From NCBI GenBank assembly GCA_942493325.1, contig OW818689.1:1984001-2048000 (forward strand): DNA of 64,000 nt, in the 5' to 3' direction. The notes under the pieces are model-generated. The model searched no databases. It was given only the letters and a program-made list of their open reading frames with translations, and was not told where the DNA came from. Of this stretch, positions 46,313-55,662 are shown piece after piece. The translations under genes were made by a program, and so were the position numbers. This DNA is from JAAFHB01 sp942493325 (GTDB lineage: Bacteria; Bacteroidota; Bacteroidia; Bacteroidales; Prolixibacteraceae). The stretch's first letter is position 1. Each line of letters starts with the position of its first letter.

Positions 46313-48727
46313 ATGTTTACAAAATTATCCCGCATCATCCTTAGAAACAGAATCTCACTTATAGTTCTGATTTCTGTTTTTACAGCATACATGGCCTACG
46401 AAGCCCGAAATGTTAAATTGTCGTATGAAAATACTTCGATGCTTTCGATGAGGGATAGTGCGATGATCGAATATCAGAAATTTAAAGCACAATATGGTGA
46501 AGATGGCAATGTATTGATGATCGGTATAATAAACCCGGATATCTTCAGCCTGGAGCAATTTAACGCGTGGTACGATCTGGGTGACTCGATTCGTGCCATT
46601 GAAGGGGTACAGGAGGTAATCAGTATGACGCGCGCGATCAATCTGGTCAAAAACGACAGCACCCATCAATTTGATTATTCGCCATTGGTCAATCAGCGTC
46701 CGACTACACAGGCGGAAGTCGACAGCCTGAAAAACACCATCCTGGGGCTTAAGTTTTACAAGGGAATTTTGTACAATCCCAGGACCCATGCCGCGTTGAT
46801 GGCAATAACCCTTGATAAAAATAAATTAAACGACCGGTCAAGAATAGCACTTGTTGCCAATATAGTAAAAACAGCCAATGCGTATATGCAGTTGAATAAA
46901 GTAGAAATACATTATTCAGGCATGCCCTATATCCGGACAGTTACCATGCAAAAAGTTAAGCAGGAGCTTTTCATTTTCGTACTGATGAGCATGGCGATAG
47001 CTGCCCTCATTATGCTTCTGTTTTTCAAATCGATAAAGGTTGTATTGAGCTCTTTGCTGATAGTCGTGATCAGCATTATCTGGGTAATGGGAACCACCGT
47101 CCTTTTTAATTTCAAAATCACGATTCTTACCGGTGTAATTCCCTCATTGATTATCATTATTGCGATCGAAAATTGCATCTATATTCTGAATAAATACCAC
47201 TGGGAATTCAGGAGTCACGGGAATAAGATAAAGGCACTGATCAGGGTTGTTCAACGCATTGGTTTTGCCTCGCTGATGACCAATGCCGCAACAGCGCTGG
47301 GATTTGCAGCTTTTATCCTGATTCCCAACCAGATGTTGCGGGAATTCGGCATTATCACTGCGCTCAATATCATGCTCGAATACCTGCTCTGCATTATATT
47401 GTTACCCATTATTTTCAGCTTTATCGATCCCCCGACACACCGGCATGTTAAGCACCTCGACAGCATTTTTTTCGGGGCCATCATCAAAAAGATCGTCTAT
47501 ATGATCAGCTTCCGGAGAAACGTGATTTACGGGATTTCAGGAGGATTACTGCTGATCGGCTTTGTGGGTATCAGCCTGATGAAAACCTCGGGTAAGATTG
47601 TGGATGATTTTGAAGATGATGATCCGATATACCTCGATCTGAAGTTCTTCGAGCAGAATTTCGGCGGTGTGATGCCATTGGAGATATCGATTGATACGAA
47701 AAAGAAAAACGGGGTCATCGCGGGATCGACACTCGATAAAATCAATGAACTCCAGCAGATGGTCAATACCTATCCCGAGTTTTCCAAACCGCTTTCAATT
47801 GCCGAATTGTTCAAGTTTTCGAAGCAGGCTTATTTTGGCGGTGATTCGTCGATGTATTCGATGCCAACCACGATTGAAAAAGGATTTATTATGGGATATC
47901 TCCCAAAAAATCAAAAAGGAAAAAACAACAACCTTCTCCTTTCCTATCTCGACAGTACCAAACGATATACCCGGGTAAGTTTCCAGATGGCGGACATAGG
48001 TACCCGGCATATGGATTCGCTGATGTCGGTCATTCATCCTCAGATCGACAGCATTTTTAATCCCGAAAAATACGATGTTCGTGTTACCGGAAATAGCGTT
48101 GTTTATGCGCGGGGCACAAATTTTTTGATCCGCCACCTGTTCGAAAGTGTACTAATCGCAATCCTGTTGATTTCGCTGCTTATGGCCATGCTTTTCTCGT
48201 CGTTCAGGATGATCCTGGTTTCGATGATTCCGAATATTATTCCCTTACTGCTGACCGCTGCCATTATGGGTTTTGCGGGAATACCGATAAAACCATCAAC
48301 GATTATCGTTTTCAGTATCGCGCTGGGGATCTCGGTTGATAATGCGATCCAATACCTATCAAGGTACCGGCACGAGCTCAAGGTCACCAAAGGGGCAATA
48401 AAAGAATCGGCTATCAATGCACTTCACGAGGCGGGTTTTAGTATGATTTATACGAGTATCGTGCTCGTGCTTGGATTCAGTGTATTTATTATTTCGGAGT
48501 TTGGCGGAACCCAGGCCCTGGGAATCCTTATTTCGACGACATTACTGATTGCGATGTTTTTTAATATGATGGTGCTCCCCTCGCTGCTGTTAACACTTGA
48601 TAAACGATTGACGACCAGGGATTTCATTGAGCCTATGGTTGAAATTTACGACGAAGAGGCCATGAGTGAATATACGGAACTTGAAGCGCTGGAGTATGAC
48701 GAGGCTACTGATGAGGAGAAGATTTAA
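46313..48727 (+). CDS. RND/MMPL-type efflux transporter
   Basis: An 804-residue inner-membrane protein with two repeats of one plus five transmembrane segments and two large periplasmic loops, the RND plan. The second half shows MILVSMIPNIIPLLLTAAIM and FSIALGISVDNAIQYLSRYR, an acid-bearing helix typical of the HAE-3/MMPL branch. It starts 41 bp after GH3 and may share its transcript, although membrane lipid or hopanoid export is a more usual role for this branch than sugar export. There is no periplasmic adaptor or TolC homologue nearby. The last codons (EEKI) and stop are part of a GATTTAA/GATTTAG heptamer array. Confidence 0.88.
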   Translation: MFTKLSRIILRNRISLIVLISVFTAYMAYEARNVKLSYENTSMLSMRDSAMIEYQKFKAQYGEDGNVLMIGIINPDIFSLEQFNAWYDLGDSIRAIEGVQEVISMTRAINLVKNDSTHQFDYSPLVNQRPTTQAEVDSLKNTILGLKFYKGILYNPRTHAALMAITLDKNKLNDRSRIALVANIVKTANAYMQLNKVEIHYSGMPYIRTVTMQKVKQELFIFVLMSMAIAALIMLLFFKSIKVVLSSLLIVVISIIWVMGTTVLFNFKITILTGVIPSLIIIIAIENCIYILNKYHWEFRSHGNKIKALIRVVQRIGFASLMTNAATALGFAAFILIPNQMLREFGIITALNIMLEYLLCIILLPIIFSFIDPPTHRHVKHLDSIFFGAIIKKIVYMISFRRNVIYGISGGLLLIGFVGISLMKTSGKIVDDFEDDDPIYLDLKFFEQNFGGVMPLEISIDTKKKNGVIAGSTLDKINELQQMVNTYPEFSKPLSIAELFKFSKQAYFGGDSSMYSMPTTIEKGFIMGYLPKNQKGKNNNLLLSYLDSTKRYTRVSFQMADIGTRHMDSLMSVIHPQIDSIFNPEKYDVRVTGNSVVYARGTNFLIRHLFESVLIAILLISLLMAMLFSSFRMILVSMIPNIIPLLLTAAIMGFAGIPIKPSTIIVFSIALGISVDNAIQYLSRYRHELKVTKGAIKESAINALHEAGFSMIYTSIVLVLGFSVFIISEFGGTQALGILISTTLLIAMFFNMMVLPSLLLTLDKRLTTRDFIEPMVEIYDEEAMSEYTELEALEYDEATDEEKI

Positions 48728-48755
48728 GATTTAGGATTTAGGATTTAGGATTTAG
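48721..48755. repeat. Tandem GATTTAG heptamer array at the stop codon
   Basis: Five 7-bp units: GATTTAA, then four GATTTAG, then a partial unit GATTC. The first unit contains the TAA stop of the RND gene (48725-48727). Confidence 0.85.
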
Positions 48756-48797
48756 GATTCAATGCCGTGATTAAGATCTATGAGAATAAAAATTTAA

Positions 48798-48892
48798 ACG
48801 CAAAGAACGCTGAGGAGGCGCAAAGGACCGCAGAGGCAGATATTCCAGAATTTCTTTGCGGTTCTCTGCGTAAAACTTTGCGATCTCTGCGA
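48798..48892. repeat. Imperfect inverted repeat of ACGCAAAG type
   Basis: ACGCAAAGAACGC and GCGCAAAGGACCGCAGAG on the left are partly complementary to CTTTGCGGTTCTCTGCGT and CTTTGCGATCTCTGCG on the right. The ACGCAAAG word also opens the composite repeats at 14.76 and 55.19 kb. Nothing else is seen in 48728-48968. Confidence 0.6.
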
Positions 48893-48968
48893 TAAAATTT
48901 CAACTGCTATTGCTTACTAAACGACATTGATTTAGAGTTTAAGAATGAAGAAAATCATAGATCTGAAA

Positions 48969-49373
48969 TTATTTGTCGGCCAACGTATTTTTATCCTCCT
49001 TTAATTTCCCGGTTTGATATTTATTGACAAAATGAGTCGAGTATGCCTTTTCAATATTATAGTCCCCCGATTTGCTGAATCTCAATTTTTGTTTCGGACC
49101 TTTTCCGTATTTGTTATAAACGGTTAATGAAGGTTCCAGCTTCATTTTGGCAGCAGCTTGCCTAATGAAAGTATTGACCGCTTTCAGTTTGCTTAAATTT
49201 GTCCGGCAGATTCTCTCCAGATAGTCTACCTGTCCATTTCTCCACTTGTCAAGATCGGTTTTCGATAAATAGTTTAATCCGAGCAATACATCAATTGTGC
49301 AGATGTACCCTTTTTCGTCGGATAATTGACTTATTATCCGGTTAATGTTTTTTTCTAAATCGGTATCGTTCAT
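48969..49373 (-). CDS. Conserved hypothetical protein next to the HigBA remnant
   Basis: A 134-residue soluble protein. The N-terminal half (KNINRIISQLSDEKGYICTI) reads as a winged-helix or small helical domain, and the C-terminal half is basic (GKGPKQKLRFSKSGDYNIEK). I have no named family; similar proteins exist in Bacteroidota as uncharacterised conserved proteins. ATG 49373 is one base after the stop of the HigA remnant, implying cotranscription. A role as a DNA- or RNA-binding accessory of the toxin-antitoxin module is possible but only by position. Confidence 0.65.
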   Translation of the reverse strand: MNDTDLEKNINRIISQLSDEKGYICTIDVLLGLNYLSKTDLDKWRNGQVDYLERICRTNLSKLKAVNTFIRQAAAKMKLEPSLTVYNKYGKGPKQKLRFSKSGDYNIEKAYSTHFVNKYQTGKLKEDKNTLADK

Positions 49374-49374
49374 T

Positions 49375-49995
49375 CTATTGTGTCATTAAGCTAACATTTC
49401 CGGAATGCCCGCTTACTTCGTTTATAAGTTTATACGTACGATTAAATGCTTCCTGTGATAACTTAAAGTGATCAGAAATTTTTCGTATCGTGTCTTTTGA
49501 AAGCCCTTTGTGATAATTTAGAATCCTGGAGACGGTGCCTTTTGAGAGATCCAAAATCTTTACCAGATCTTTTGGTTTTAAATTATGCTCTTCCATTAAT
49601 CCTTTAAGTAATTAAATTGGGTCCGAGTCATTAAAGGTATTATGCTCATTATCCCATTTTTCAATCAACAGAGTTACTAACTCAATCTCATCCTGATATT
49701 CCCGCTCATCCTGAAGAACCAGATTCTCCAGAATATCACAATAAGTTTCTTCGTATTGCTCCCGGGCTTTTATTACTGTATATTTTAATGTTCCCATTTT
49801 GATTCCTGTAAAAACAACTCTGTCTGAACCGCCTCCTAAAATGTCCGTACTATTGAAAGTCGAAATAATATTATTTGGTTCATTCCAATCAACTCGTTTT
49901 ATAATTGACAACCATATCACAAAAGATGCCCTGCTTCCAACATTCTTTCGGACATAATCCCCGATCGACTGTTTTTTTACCAGATGCACTTTCAT
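49375..49995 (-). pseudogene. higBA: Collapsed HigBA toxin-antitoxin pair
   Basis: Reading from ATG 49995, the first about 63 residues (MKVHLVKKQSIGDYVRKNVG to GGGSDRVVF) match the N-terminal half of a HigB-type mRNA-interferase. The frame then passes, without the HigB C-terminus or a spacer, into the antitoxin start MGTLKYTVIKAREQYEETYC. The antitoxin continues to EHNTFNDSDPI and meets TAA at 49612-49614. The same frame resumes as LLKGLMEEHNLKPKDLVKIL and runs through an XRE helix-turn-helix (LSKGTVSRILNYHKGLSKDT) to 49375. So a deletion fused toxin to antitoxin, and one base change (probably CAA or GAA to TAA) split HigA. The downstream part can restart at ATG 49596 as a 73-residue DNA-binding fragment. 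Confidence 0.8.
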
Positions 49996-50173
49996 ATACT
50001 GAAGCGTAAATATATGAATAAGGTTTCACAGAAGGAAACATTATTCACAAAGCGGATTTTATTGTTTAGTCTCATCTTCTTTATGTTTTCGGTCATTGTT
50101 TGGATTTTTTTAGATTTACCACCAATGTTGGAAGCTGTAAGCATAGGCGTATCGCGCAGATTTTTATTGTATT

Positions 50174-50798
50174 TCAATTTTCCACAACTTTCATTTTAAA
50201 TATCTGGTTTTTTATCTTAGTATACCAGGTATTTGACAATTCAGAATCATTCCAAAAATATAAGTTTAATGTCGATGTAGTATTTACTATTTTAATTGAA
50301 CTTCCTGAACCAGCATATGAATAAATAAGACTATCATTTTCTTCGTAGAGATCTTCTTTATTTAAGTAAAGTTCGAATACTCTGTGAAGGAATAGATTTA
50401 TGAGTTTTTCTTCCTGATTGGTCAACTGCTTTGTGGTGTCCAAAATGATCTCCCTTGTTCTATCGTCGATATCTGAATAATTTCCAAAGTCTTTAATATT
50501 ATTGCATGAAACCGAGTCTACAATTAATCTGACAATAACATTATTTTCAGAATTTTTTTTTTAAAAATAAAGATTCCATATGTCCGCCCCATTCTCCGCA
50601 TTCTGAAAATTCGACAAAAATTTTTAATGTGTCCTGTCTATTAAGCACATTACCAAGTCCGTTATTCCTTTCTTCAAAATTGGGGTAATCCAAACCATTT
50701 CTTTTGTCAATAATCTTAATCTCTTTATTTCCACATGAAAATGAAAAAATAAGAATTATAACAAGAAAGAGATATTTTGAGTTTTCAGGATTTGTCAT
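50174..50798 (-). pseudogene. Lipoprotein gene broken at a ten-A tract
   Basis: From ATG 50798 the product has a lipoprotein signal (LFLVIILIFSFSCGNKEIK, lipobox Cys22) and a 60-residue mature start. It then reaches ten consecutive A (T on the plus strand at 50553-50562) and stops in FLKKKF. Removing one A continues the frame as KKNSENNVIVRLIVDSVSCN and on to the end at 50174 (IFKMKVVEN), 207 residues in all. The family is unknown. Either a slipped-strand ON/OFF switch, a decayed gene or a sequencing error explains it. In-frame codons upstream to 50933 lack a signal and are not part of the gene. Confidence 0.7.
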
Positions 50799-51827
50799 TT
50801 CGACTTTAAAATTTGTTGCTAACATTCCATATCCACAGTAAGTTGCGTCCGTATCTGCCGTGGACCGAACCCGCACAAACCATAAAAAATAGCTAAAAAA
50901 CCCACAATAATGTACATCAACAAAGAAAATCATAATTTACATAATTTCATACTTTTCATTAGAGAATATTCAAACTTTTCATATTCGGCGAACCGGTGTT
51001 GGACAACCTGGATATTCCAAAAGAGATTAACAAAGAATAAAGCATAAATTCGTTACTGAGCGGTTACAGTATTGTATGTAAATGTTTTAATTTTGAATTC
51101 TTTGATTAATAATAGTTTAACCGCTACGCGGTAAAGGTTCAGATGTGTAACATAACTCTACAATACTTAAATCGCTACGCGATAGGCTGAAAAACAAGGT
51201 ATGAGCAGGTGCAGAGCACCGTTAATATTTGTAGAAGTAAATATGATTAGATATTCCCCAGGTGCAGCGCACCGGTAATATCATGATGTTTCATTGATGA
51301 AAGTAAGACGGACCATCTTGGTTAAGCAATCCTCCGATTCTCGGGGCAGGTAGTGTAATCCATTTTAAAATCCGTGTAATCCTAATACAAATATTCCCGG
51401 TGCGCTGCACCTTCCCGATCATTTTGGGGCATCTCTTCTATAACTATTAGCGGTGCGCTGCACCTTAAAAATGCGCATAACATTATATCACGAAACCCGG
51501 GATGAATTCATAGATCCGTAAAATGAAAATATGGGTCGTGCCTACGGCACTCATTATTAAATTAATTCACCTCATCGCCGGATTAAAATCCCGCGCTACA
51601 AAATGAACCGTTCATATGGAACTGGCTGAATATCAGCATAATCCACACCATAAAATCGGATCACAAAAGGTGCAGAGCACCGTTAATATTTGTAACAATA
51701 AATACAATAAGATATTCGCCAGGTGCAGCGCACCTGTAATATCATAAAAATAAAATATGAGCGCAATCCGTGTAATCCATTTGAAATCCGTGGAATCCTT
51801 ATAAAATTCGTGTAATCCTTTCGTATT
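50799..51827. repeat. 1.0-kb gene-free repeat region
   Basis: No gene is supported. It contains a copy of the 80-bp repeat seen at 27.1 kb (51110-51190) and palindromes ACCGC-TAC-GCGGT (51120-51132), ATCGC-TAC-GCGAT (51171-51183) and GTGCC-TAC-GGCAC (51538-51550). There are six GGTGC/GCACC palindromes between 51208 and 51734. Arrays of AATCCGTGTAATCC lie at 51351-51385 and 51761-51815, the last abutting the 3' end of the transglutaminase gene. Confidence 0.8.
51206..51745. repeat. Six-copy GGTGC/GCACC palindrome cluster with 75-bp direct repeat
   Basis: GGTGCAGAGCACC is at 51208-51220 and 51669-51681. GGTGCAGCGCACC is at 51261-51273 and 51722-51734. GGTGCGCTGCACC is at 51399-51411 and 51452-51464. 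The pair 51206-51283 and 51667-51745 is a direct repeat of about 75 bp (CACCGTTAATATTTGTA then an AGATATTC word between the two palindromes). Confidence 0.85.
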
Positions 51828-54524
51828 CTATTTACTGCACGAGGCTGCTACTGCTGCAATTTTTAAATTGGCTTCGACCATAGAGATCACCTTGAGAAGT
51901 TGCTCGCCAACACCGATCTTGTAACCCGATGAAAACATGTACACATTGCCCGTTTCGTCCAGGAAGAGCACGAGCGGCAATTTATCGGCTAGTCCATCGC
52001 CGTAAACAGCCGAAACAGCTTTAAGAATATTCCCGTCCTGATCGATACCGCTCTCACTTTTAGCCGGCAATTTGTAGGTTTTCAGCACACCGGCCTGGCT
52101 CGCCTTTTCAGCAGGCATGGCAAAAATAAATTGTCCGCCCCACTTGTTAAAATGATCGACATACGGGCCCAGGTCATTCAAAATATGTTTCGAAGGCTCC
52201 TTATCGGGATCGAGCAATACCAATACCGAGTGCTTCCCTCCTGCCAGCGAAGATAAAGTAACCACTTTTCCATCACCTAATGTTTGAAGATTTAGCCTAT
52301 CGGTATCCAGCTTACCGCTTGGCTTAAGAGCACCCGGCTGCTTGCGAAGTTCGACAGGAAGGGTGGTCAGTTTCCCTTTTTCAATGGTAAAGAAGGTCAT
52401 CTGACTAAGCACCGATCCGTCTTCAAGACGATTGCCGGTTACCAGCGCATAGTTTCCCGCCTCGAGCATCACAGGATCAGCAGTATTGGAGATCACCTGG
52501 CCTTCAGGGAATTCGAGTGTCCGGTAAAATCCGTCACGCAGTATCGCGATGGTATAATGCATGAAATATTGCGGTGCCACCACATTGTTTTTGTCAACCA
52601 GTTTAAGCGATCCTTTCCCGGGATGAACTGCAATTTCGGGATCAAACCCCGCACGATGCCATTCACCGTCCTTAAAATATTCGGGGATCCGCGTTTCGGG
52701 ATTAAGACGCGCAGGTATTCCAATCGTACGGCAGGCTGCGACGAAGAAAATATCCCTCGAATGCGGATCGGCAACCCGTAAATTGAAAACGCCGATGGGT
52801 GACAGGGGTGCGCGCGAGTGGTTGTTGGCCACATTATCGATGCGAATATTCTCACGGATCCAACTGGTTAAAACAGTAACATCGTTTTGAGCCGATTTTA
52901 CAATTTCTGCACCAAACGCCTCGTTCAGAAAACTTCTCCATGGACTCAGGTTTTCGAGCGCAATCCGGGGAGATAAAACGTACCTGTTAAATATCTCTTT
53001 ATCTGCAACCCTATTTTGTGCTCCCGATTGGTTCGTTTGCACCAGGTGATCAGTCAGAATAGCTTCTGTCGCATCACTGAAATCCTTATCAGCTAACTGG
53101 ATGGCCATCGCGAGCATTGTATTCCGGTATTGGCCGGCATTCTTTTCGAGATATGCCGAAATCTGGTCCCAGTTTCCATAGCTTAACTTAATAAACCGGG
53201 CAATTGTATCAAACGGAAGTTTCGTCTTCCCGGCAAAGGCAGTAATCCACACAGAATCTTTAAATGTTTTCATGTAAGCATTACGGATGGAATCTTCAAC
53301 AGCCAGGCGCCGGTCGTTTTCTTTACGGGCTTCAGGAGTTACGTTGAGTTCCACATTTGCAGCATGTGGCGGAACAAAATCGAATGATTCGGTTCCTGTG
53401 GATGGAATAGTTTCACTAAGAGTCAGTTCAAGCGTATCTCTTTCGGGTACAGAAAACTTTTGGTAGGCAATCTTCCCGTCGCGGGAAGCATGGACAATCA
53501 GGTCGCCCATCCCGGTATTCAGACTCGTCATTCCGCGAGAATCGGTAAAAGCCGTAGCGATGGGATAATATTCTGCATAATTATATAACCGGTATTCTAC
53601 TTTTGCACTGTCGGCCGGAGTTCCGTTGCCATTTTTCACGGCAATCGTGATCTTTTTAACTGTTGCATAGTTCGATGTCAGGTTGAGCTCCGAAAAGCGA
53701 TCGGCAACCGTTACGACATCTTCAGGTCCAAGGTAACGACCATAGGCACGTGTATGAACGAGCATTGTGCGGCGTGCGGGTTCACTGAACCAACCCATAT
53801 TCAGGTCAACATCGGGTTCGCAGGCACCCAGGTAATTCCATTTCCCATCGATCCAGACTTCCACCCAGGCATGATTATCATCCGAATGTGCCCAGCGTGG
53901 CGTATACACCTGGCGCGCGGGGATTCCCGCAGTACGCATTGCCGTAACTGTAAATGTTGATTCCTCGCCGCAACGACCAAACGATTTCTTTACGGCACTC
54001 AACGGGGCACTTGTACGCGAGTCAGTTCCGCGATAGGATACTTTTTCGTGGCACCAGTGGTTAATCTCAAGCGCAGCATCCTTCATGCTTAAACCTTTGA
54101 TCCGTTGCCTGATTTCAGGATACATCACCGCCCGGAAGGAATCCATATTTTCGTTATTTACACGCAATGGCAGCACAAAATGGAGAAATTCTTCTTCAGG
54201 AATAGTTTTGCCCCATGGCATCTCTTCGCGGGCCAGCAGACTCAGTTGCACATTTTTGAGGAAAAATTCAGGTTTATAATCGGCCAGGTCGCTCAGTGGC
54301 ATATAGGCGTACAAAAATTCCATGGCCTGTCTTTCGGAATCGGAAAGTGGCTGATCGAAAATTGTCCAGACCGGATGCAGACTTTTGGAGGTAAGTTCCT
54401 TCTGGACAGCGAGCATTCGCTGAATATCGGAAGCCCGTTCCTGGTTTTGAATCACGGAATCTTTATGTGCACACGAGCTAAAAAGTACAAAAATCAGAAT
54501 AACGGATATTAATTTGTTTGCCAT
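51828..54524 (-). CDS. Transglutaminase-like lipoprotein with second degenerate domain
   Basis: An 898-residue lipoprotein from ATG 54524 (MANKLISVILIFVLFSSCAH, lipobox Cys18). A transglutaminase-core domain has Cys in FGRCGEESTF (about residue 183), His in DDNHAWVEVWIDGKW (about 218) and Asp in GACEPDVD. Carboxypeptidase-regulatory-like beta domains follow (about 290-390). A second transglutaminase-like region then has the fold words FFVAACRTIGIPARLNPETR and FKDGEWHRAGFDPE but no Cys or His. The last about 130 residues resemble a thioredoxin fold without CXXC (VLVLLDPDKEPSKHILND). Such proteins are envelope-anchored in Bacteroidota; the function may be peptide cross-linking or proteolysis. 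It stands alone. Confidence 0.82.
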   Translation of the reverse strand: MANKLISVILIFVLFSSCAHKDSVIQNQERASDIQRMLAVQKELTSKSLHPVWTIFDQPLSDSERQAMEFLYAYMPLSDLADYKPEFFLKNVQLSLLAREEMPWGKTIPEEEFLHFVLPLRVNNENMDSFRAVMYPEIRQRIKGLSMKDAALEINHWCHEKVSYRGTDSRTSAPLSAVKKSFGRCGEESTFTVTAMRTAGIPARQVYTPRWAHSDDNHAWVEVWIDGKWNYLGACEPDVDLNMGWFSEPARRTMLVHTRAYGRYLGPEDVVTVADRFSELNLTSNYATVKKITIAVKNGNGTPADSAKVEYRLYNYAEYYPIATAFTDSRGMTSLNTGMGDLIVHASRDGKIAYQKFSVPERDTLELTLSETIPSTGTESFDFVPPHAANVELNVTPEARKENDRRLAVEDSIRNAYMKTFKDSVWITAFAGKTKLPFDTIARFIKLSYGNWDQISAYLEKNAGQYRNTMLAMAIQLADKDFSDATEAILTDHLVQTNQSGAQNRVADKEIFNRYVLSPRIALENLSPWRSFLNEAFGAEIVKSAQNDVTVLTSWIRENIRIDNVANNHSRAPLSPIGVFNLRVADPHSRDIFFVAACRTIGIPARLNPETRIPEYFKDGEWHRAGFDPEIAVHPGKGSLKLVDKNNVVAPQYFMHYTIAILRDGFYRTLEFPEGQVISNTADPVMLEAGNYALVTGNRLEDGSVLSQMTFFTIEKGKLTTLPVELRKQPGALKPSGKLDTDRLNLQTLGDGKVVTLSSLAGGKHSVLVLLDPDKEPSKHILNDLGPYVDHFNKWGGQFIFAMPAEKASQAGVLKTYKLPAKSESGIDQDGNILKAVSAVYGDGLADKLPLVLFLDETGNVYMFSSGYKIGVGEQLLKVISMVEANLKIAAVAASCSK

Positions 54525-55662
54525 ATCAACTAAAATTATTGCCATCCTTTTTATAGATGGGGATTAACAGCTAAATAACGTAAATATTTGCATAAAATCA
54601 AAGTACTGGTAAATACAGATTATAAGATTCTTAAAGTAAAACATCATTCATTTTTCGAATTGATATTTTAATTGTTACATGGTTTTTCGTTGTGGTCTTG
54701 GCGGTCATTGCGTATTTCCGGAAAAATGTTTCGCGCAAAGTACTCGGGAGTTGTGAAACTCCAACCTCAAAACAGATAACTTTTGTAAAAATATGGCATT
54801 GATTATCAATTAATTAAAAAGAGTTATATAGGAGATCGCTAAGATCGCAAAGGAAAATCGAATGCCATAAACGTACAACGCTCTTTTGCAATCCCAGAGG
54901 GATTAAATCTTAATGACCCCGGGTAAGCGTTCCGATTTATCGGAAGCGCCACCCGGGGTTAGGACCAACTAAAACAGTGCGGCGCAACTACACTCTTAAT
55001 TGGAAATTAACCCTGCCATCCGCGGCAAAATTCGAAAGGGTGAAGTTGAGAAAATGAAGAAGATGAGTCAATTTGCAAATTTGCAAATGTCTTGAGAAGG
55101 GGGCGAAAAGGCGAGGGGAAATGAGAAGATTTGCAAATTTTTTCCCTGCCAACAAAACCTCATTTCCATTTAAGATCCTTCCAAATGTCACGCAAAGACC
55201 GCAAAAACCGCAATGAAAAATAGATAGCCTTAACCTCAGTAGCCAACATAATGCCCTCGCAAAAAAACGGCGCAACTACACTAATAATTGGAAATCGAAC
55301 CTGCCATGCGCCGGAGATTCGAAAGGGAGAAAGGGCGAAAAGGCGATAGGGCGACTGGGCGACGGGAAGGCGAGAGTAAGATGATGAAAAATTTGCCAAA
55401 TTGCCAATTAGTCAATTCAAAAGACTTAGTATTACATTTAACCTGAAATGATTCTACATCAATATCTTAAAATATGTTCAACCCACTTCGGGGTTGGAGT
55501 TGAGTTTTTTCCTTTATCCCCCGGTTCCGCAAGCTACACCGGGGGTTATTCAAATTTAACCACTTCGTGGTATAAAGTACGAATTTCACGAATATAGACT
55601 GCCTGCCCCGAGAATCGGGGAATTTCACGAATCCTGATTAGAATCACCTTTTTATAATCCTT
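54525..55662. repeat. 1.1-kb gene-free spacer with composite repeats
   Basis: No gene is supported. It includes a 46-bp unit (54734-54780, ACTCGGGAGTTGTGAAACTC core) that recurs at 55673-55720, partial composite copy C (54835-55080) and full copy B (55131-55572). The hairpin ACCCCGGGT...ACCCGGGGT spans 54916-54958. Micro-palindromes are AATCCC-AGA-GGGATT (54890-54904), ACCAC-TTC-GTGGT (55559-55571) and CCCCGA-GAA-TCGGGG (55606-55620). Confidence 0.8.
55131..55572. repeat. Composite intergenic repeat, copy B
   Basis: Aligns along its length with 14699-15157, with shared blocks in the same order and orientation (ACGCAAAGACCGC, CCTTAACCTCAGTAGCC, CGGCGCAACTAC, ATCAATATCTTAAAA, GTTCAACCCACT, CCGGTTCCGCAAGCTACACC). 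A partial copy C directly precedes it (54835-55080). Confidence 0.75.

Noticed and set aside
50820..51010. Integron attC site near the lipoprotein gene
   Set aside because: GTCCAAC matches the RYYYAAC core, but the partner GTTAGCA breaks GTTRRRY, the distance of about 175 bases is too long and no complementary inner arms were found.
51206..51745. CRISPR array
   Set aside because: Repeats are short palindromes at irregular spacing with no uniform spacers, and no cas gene is present.
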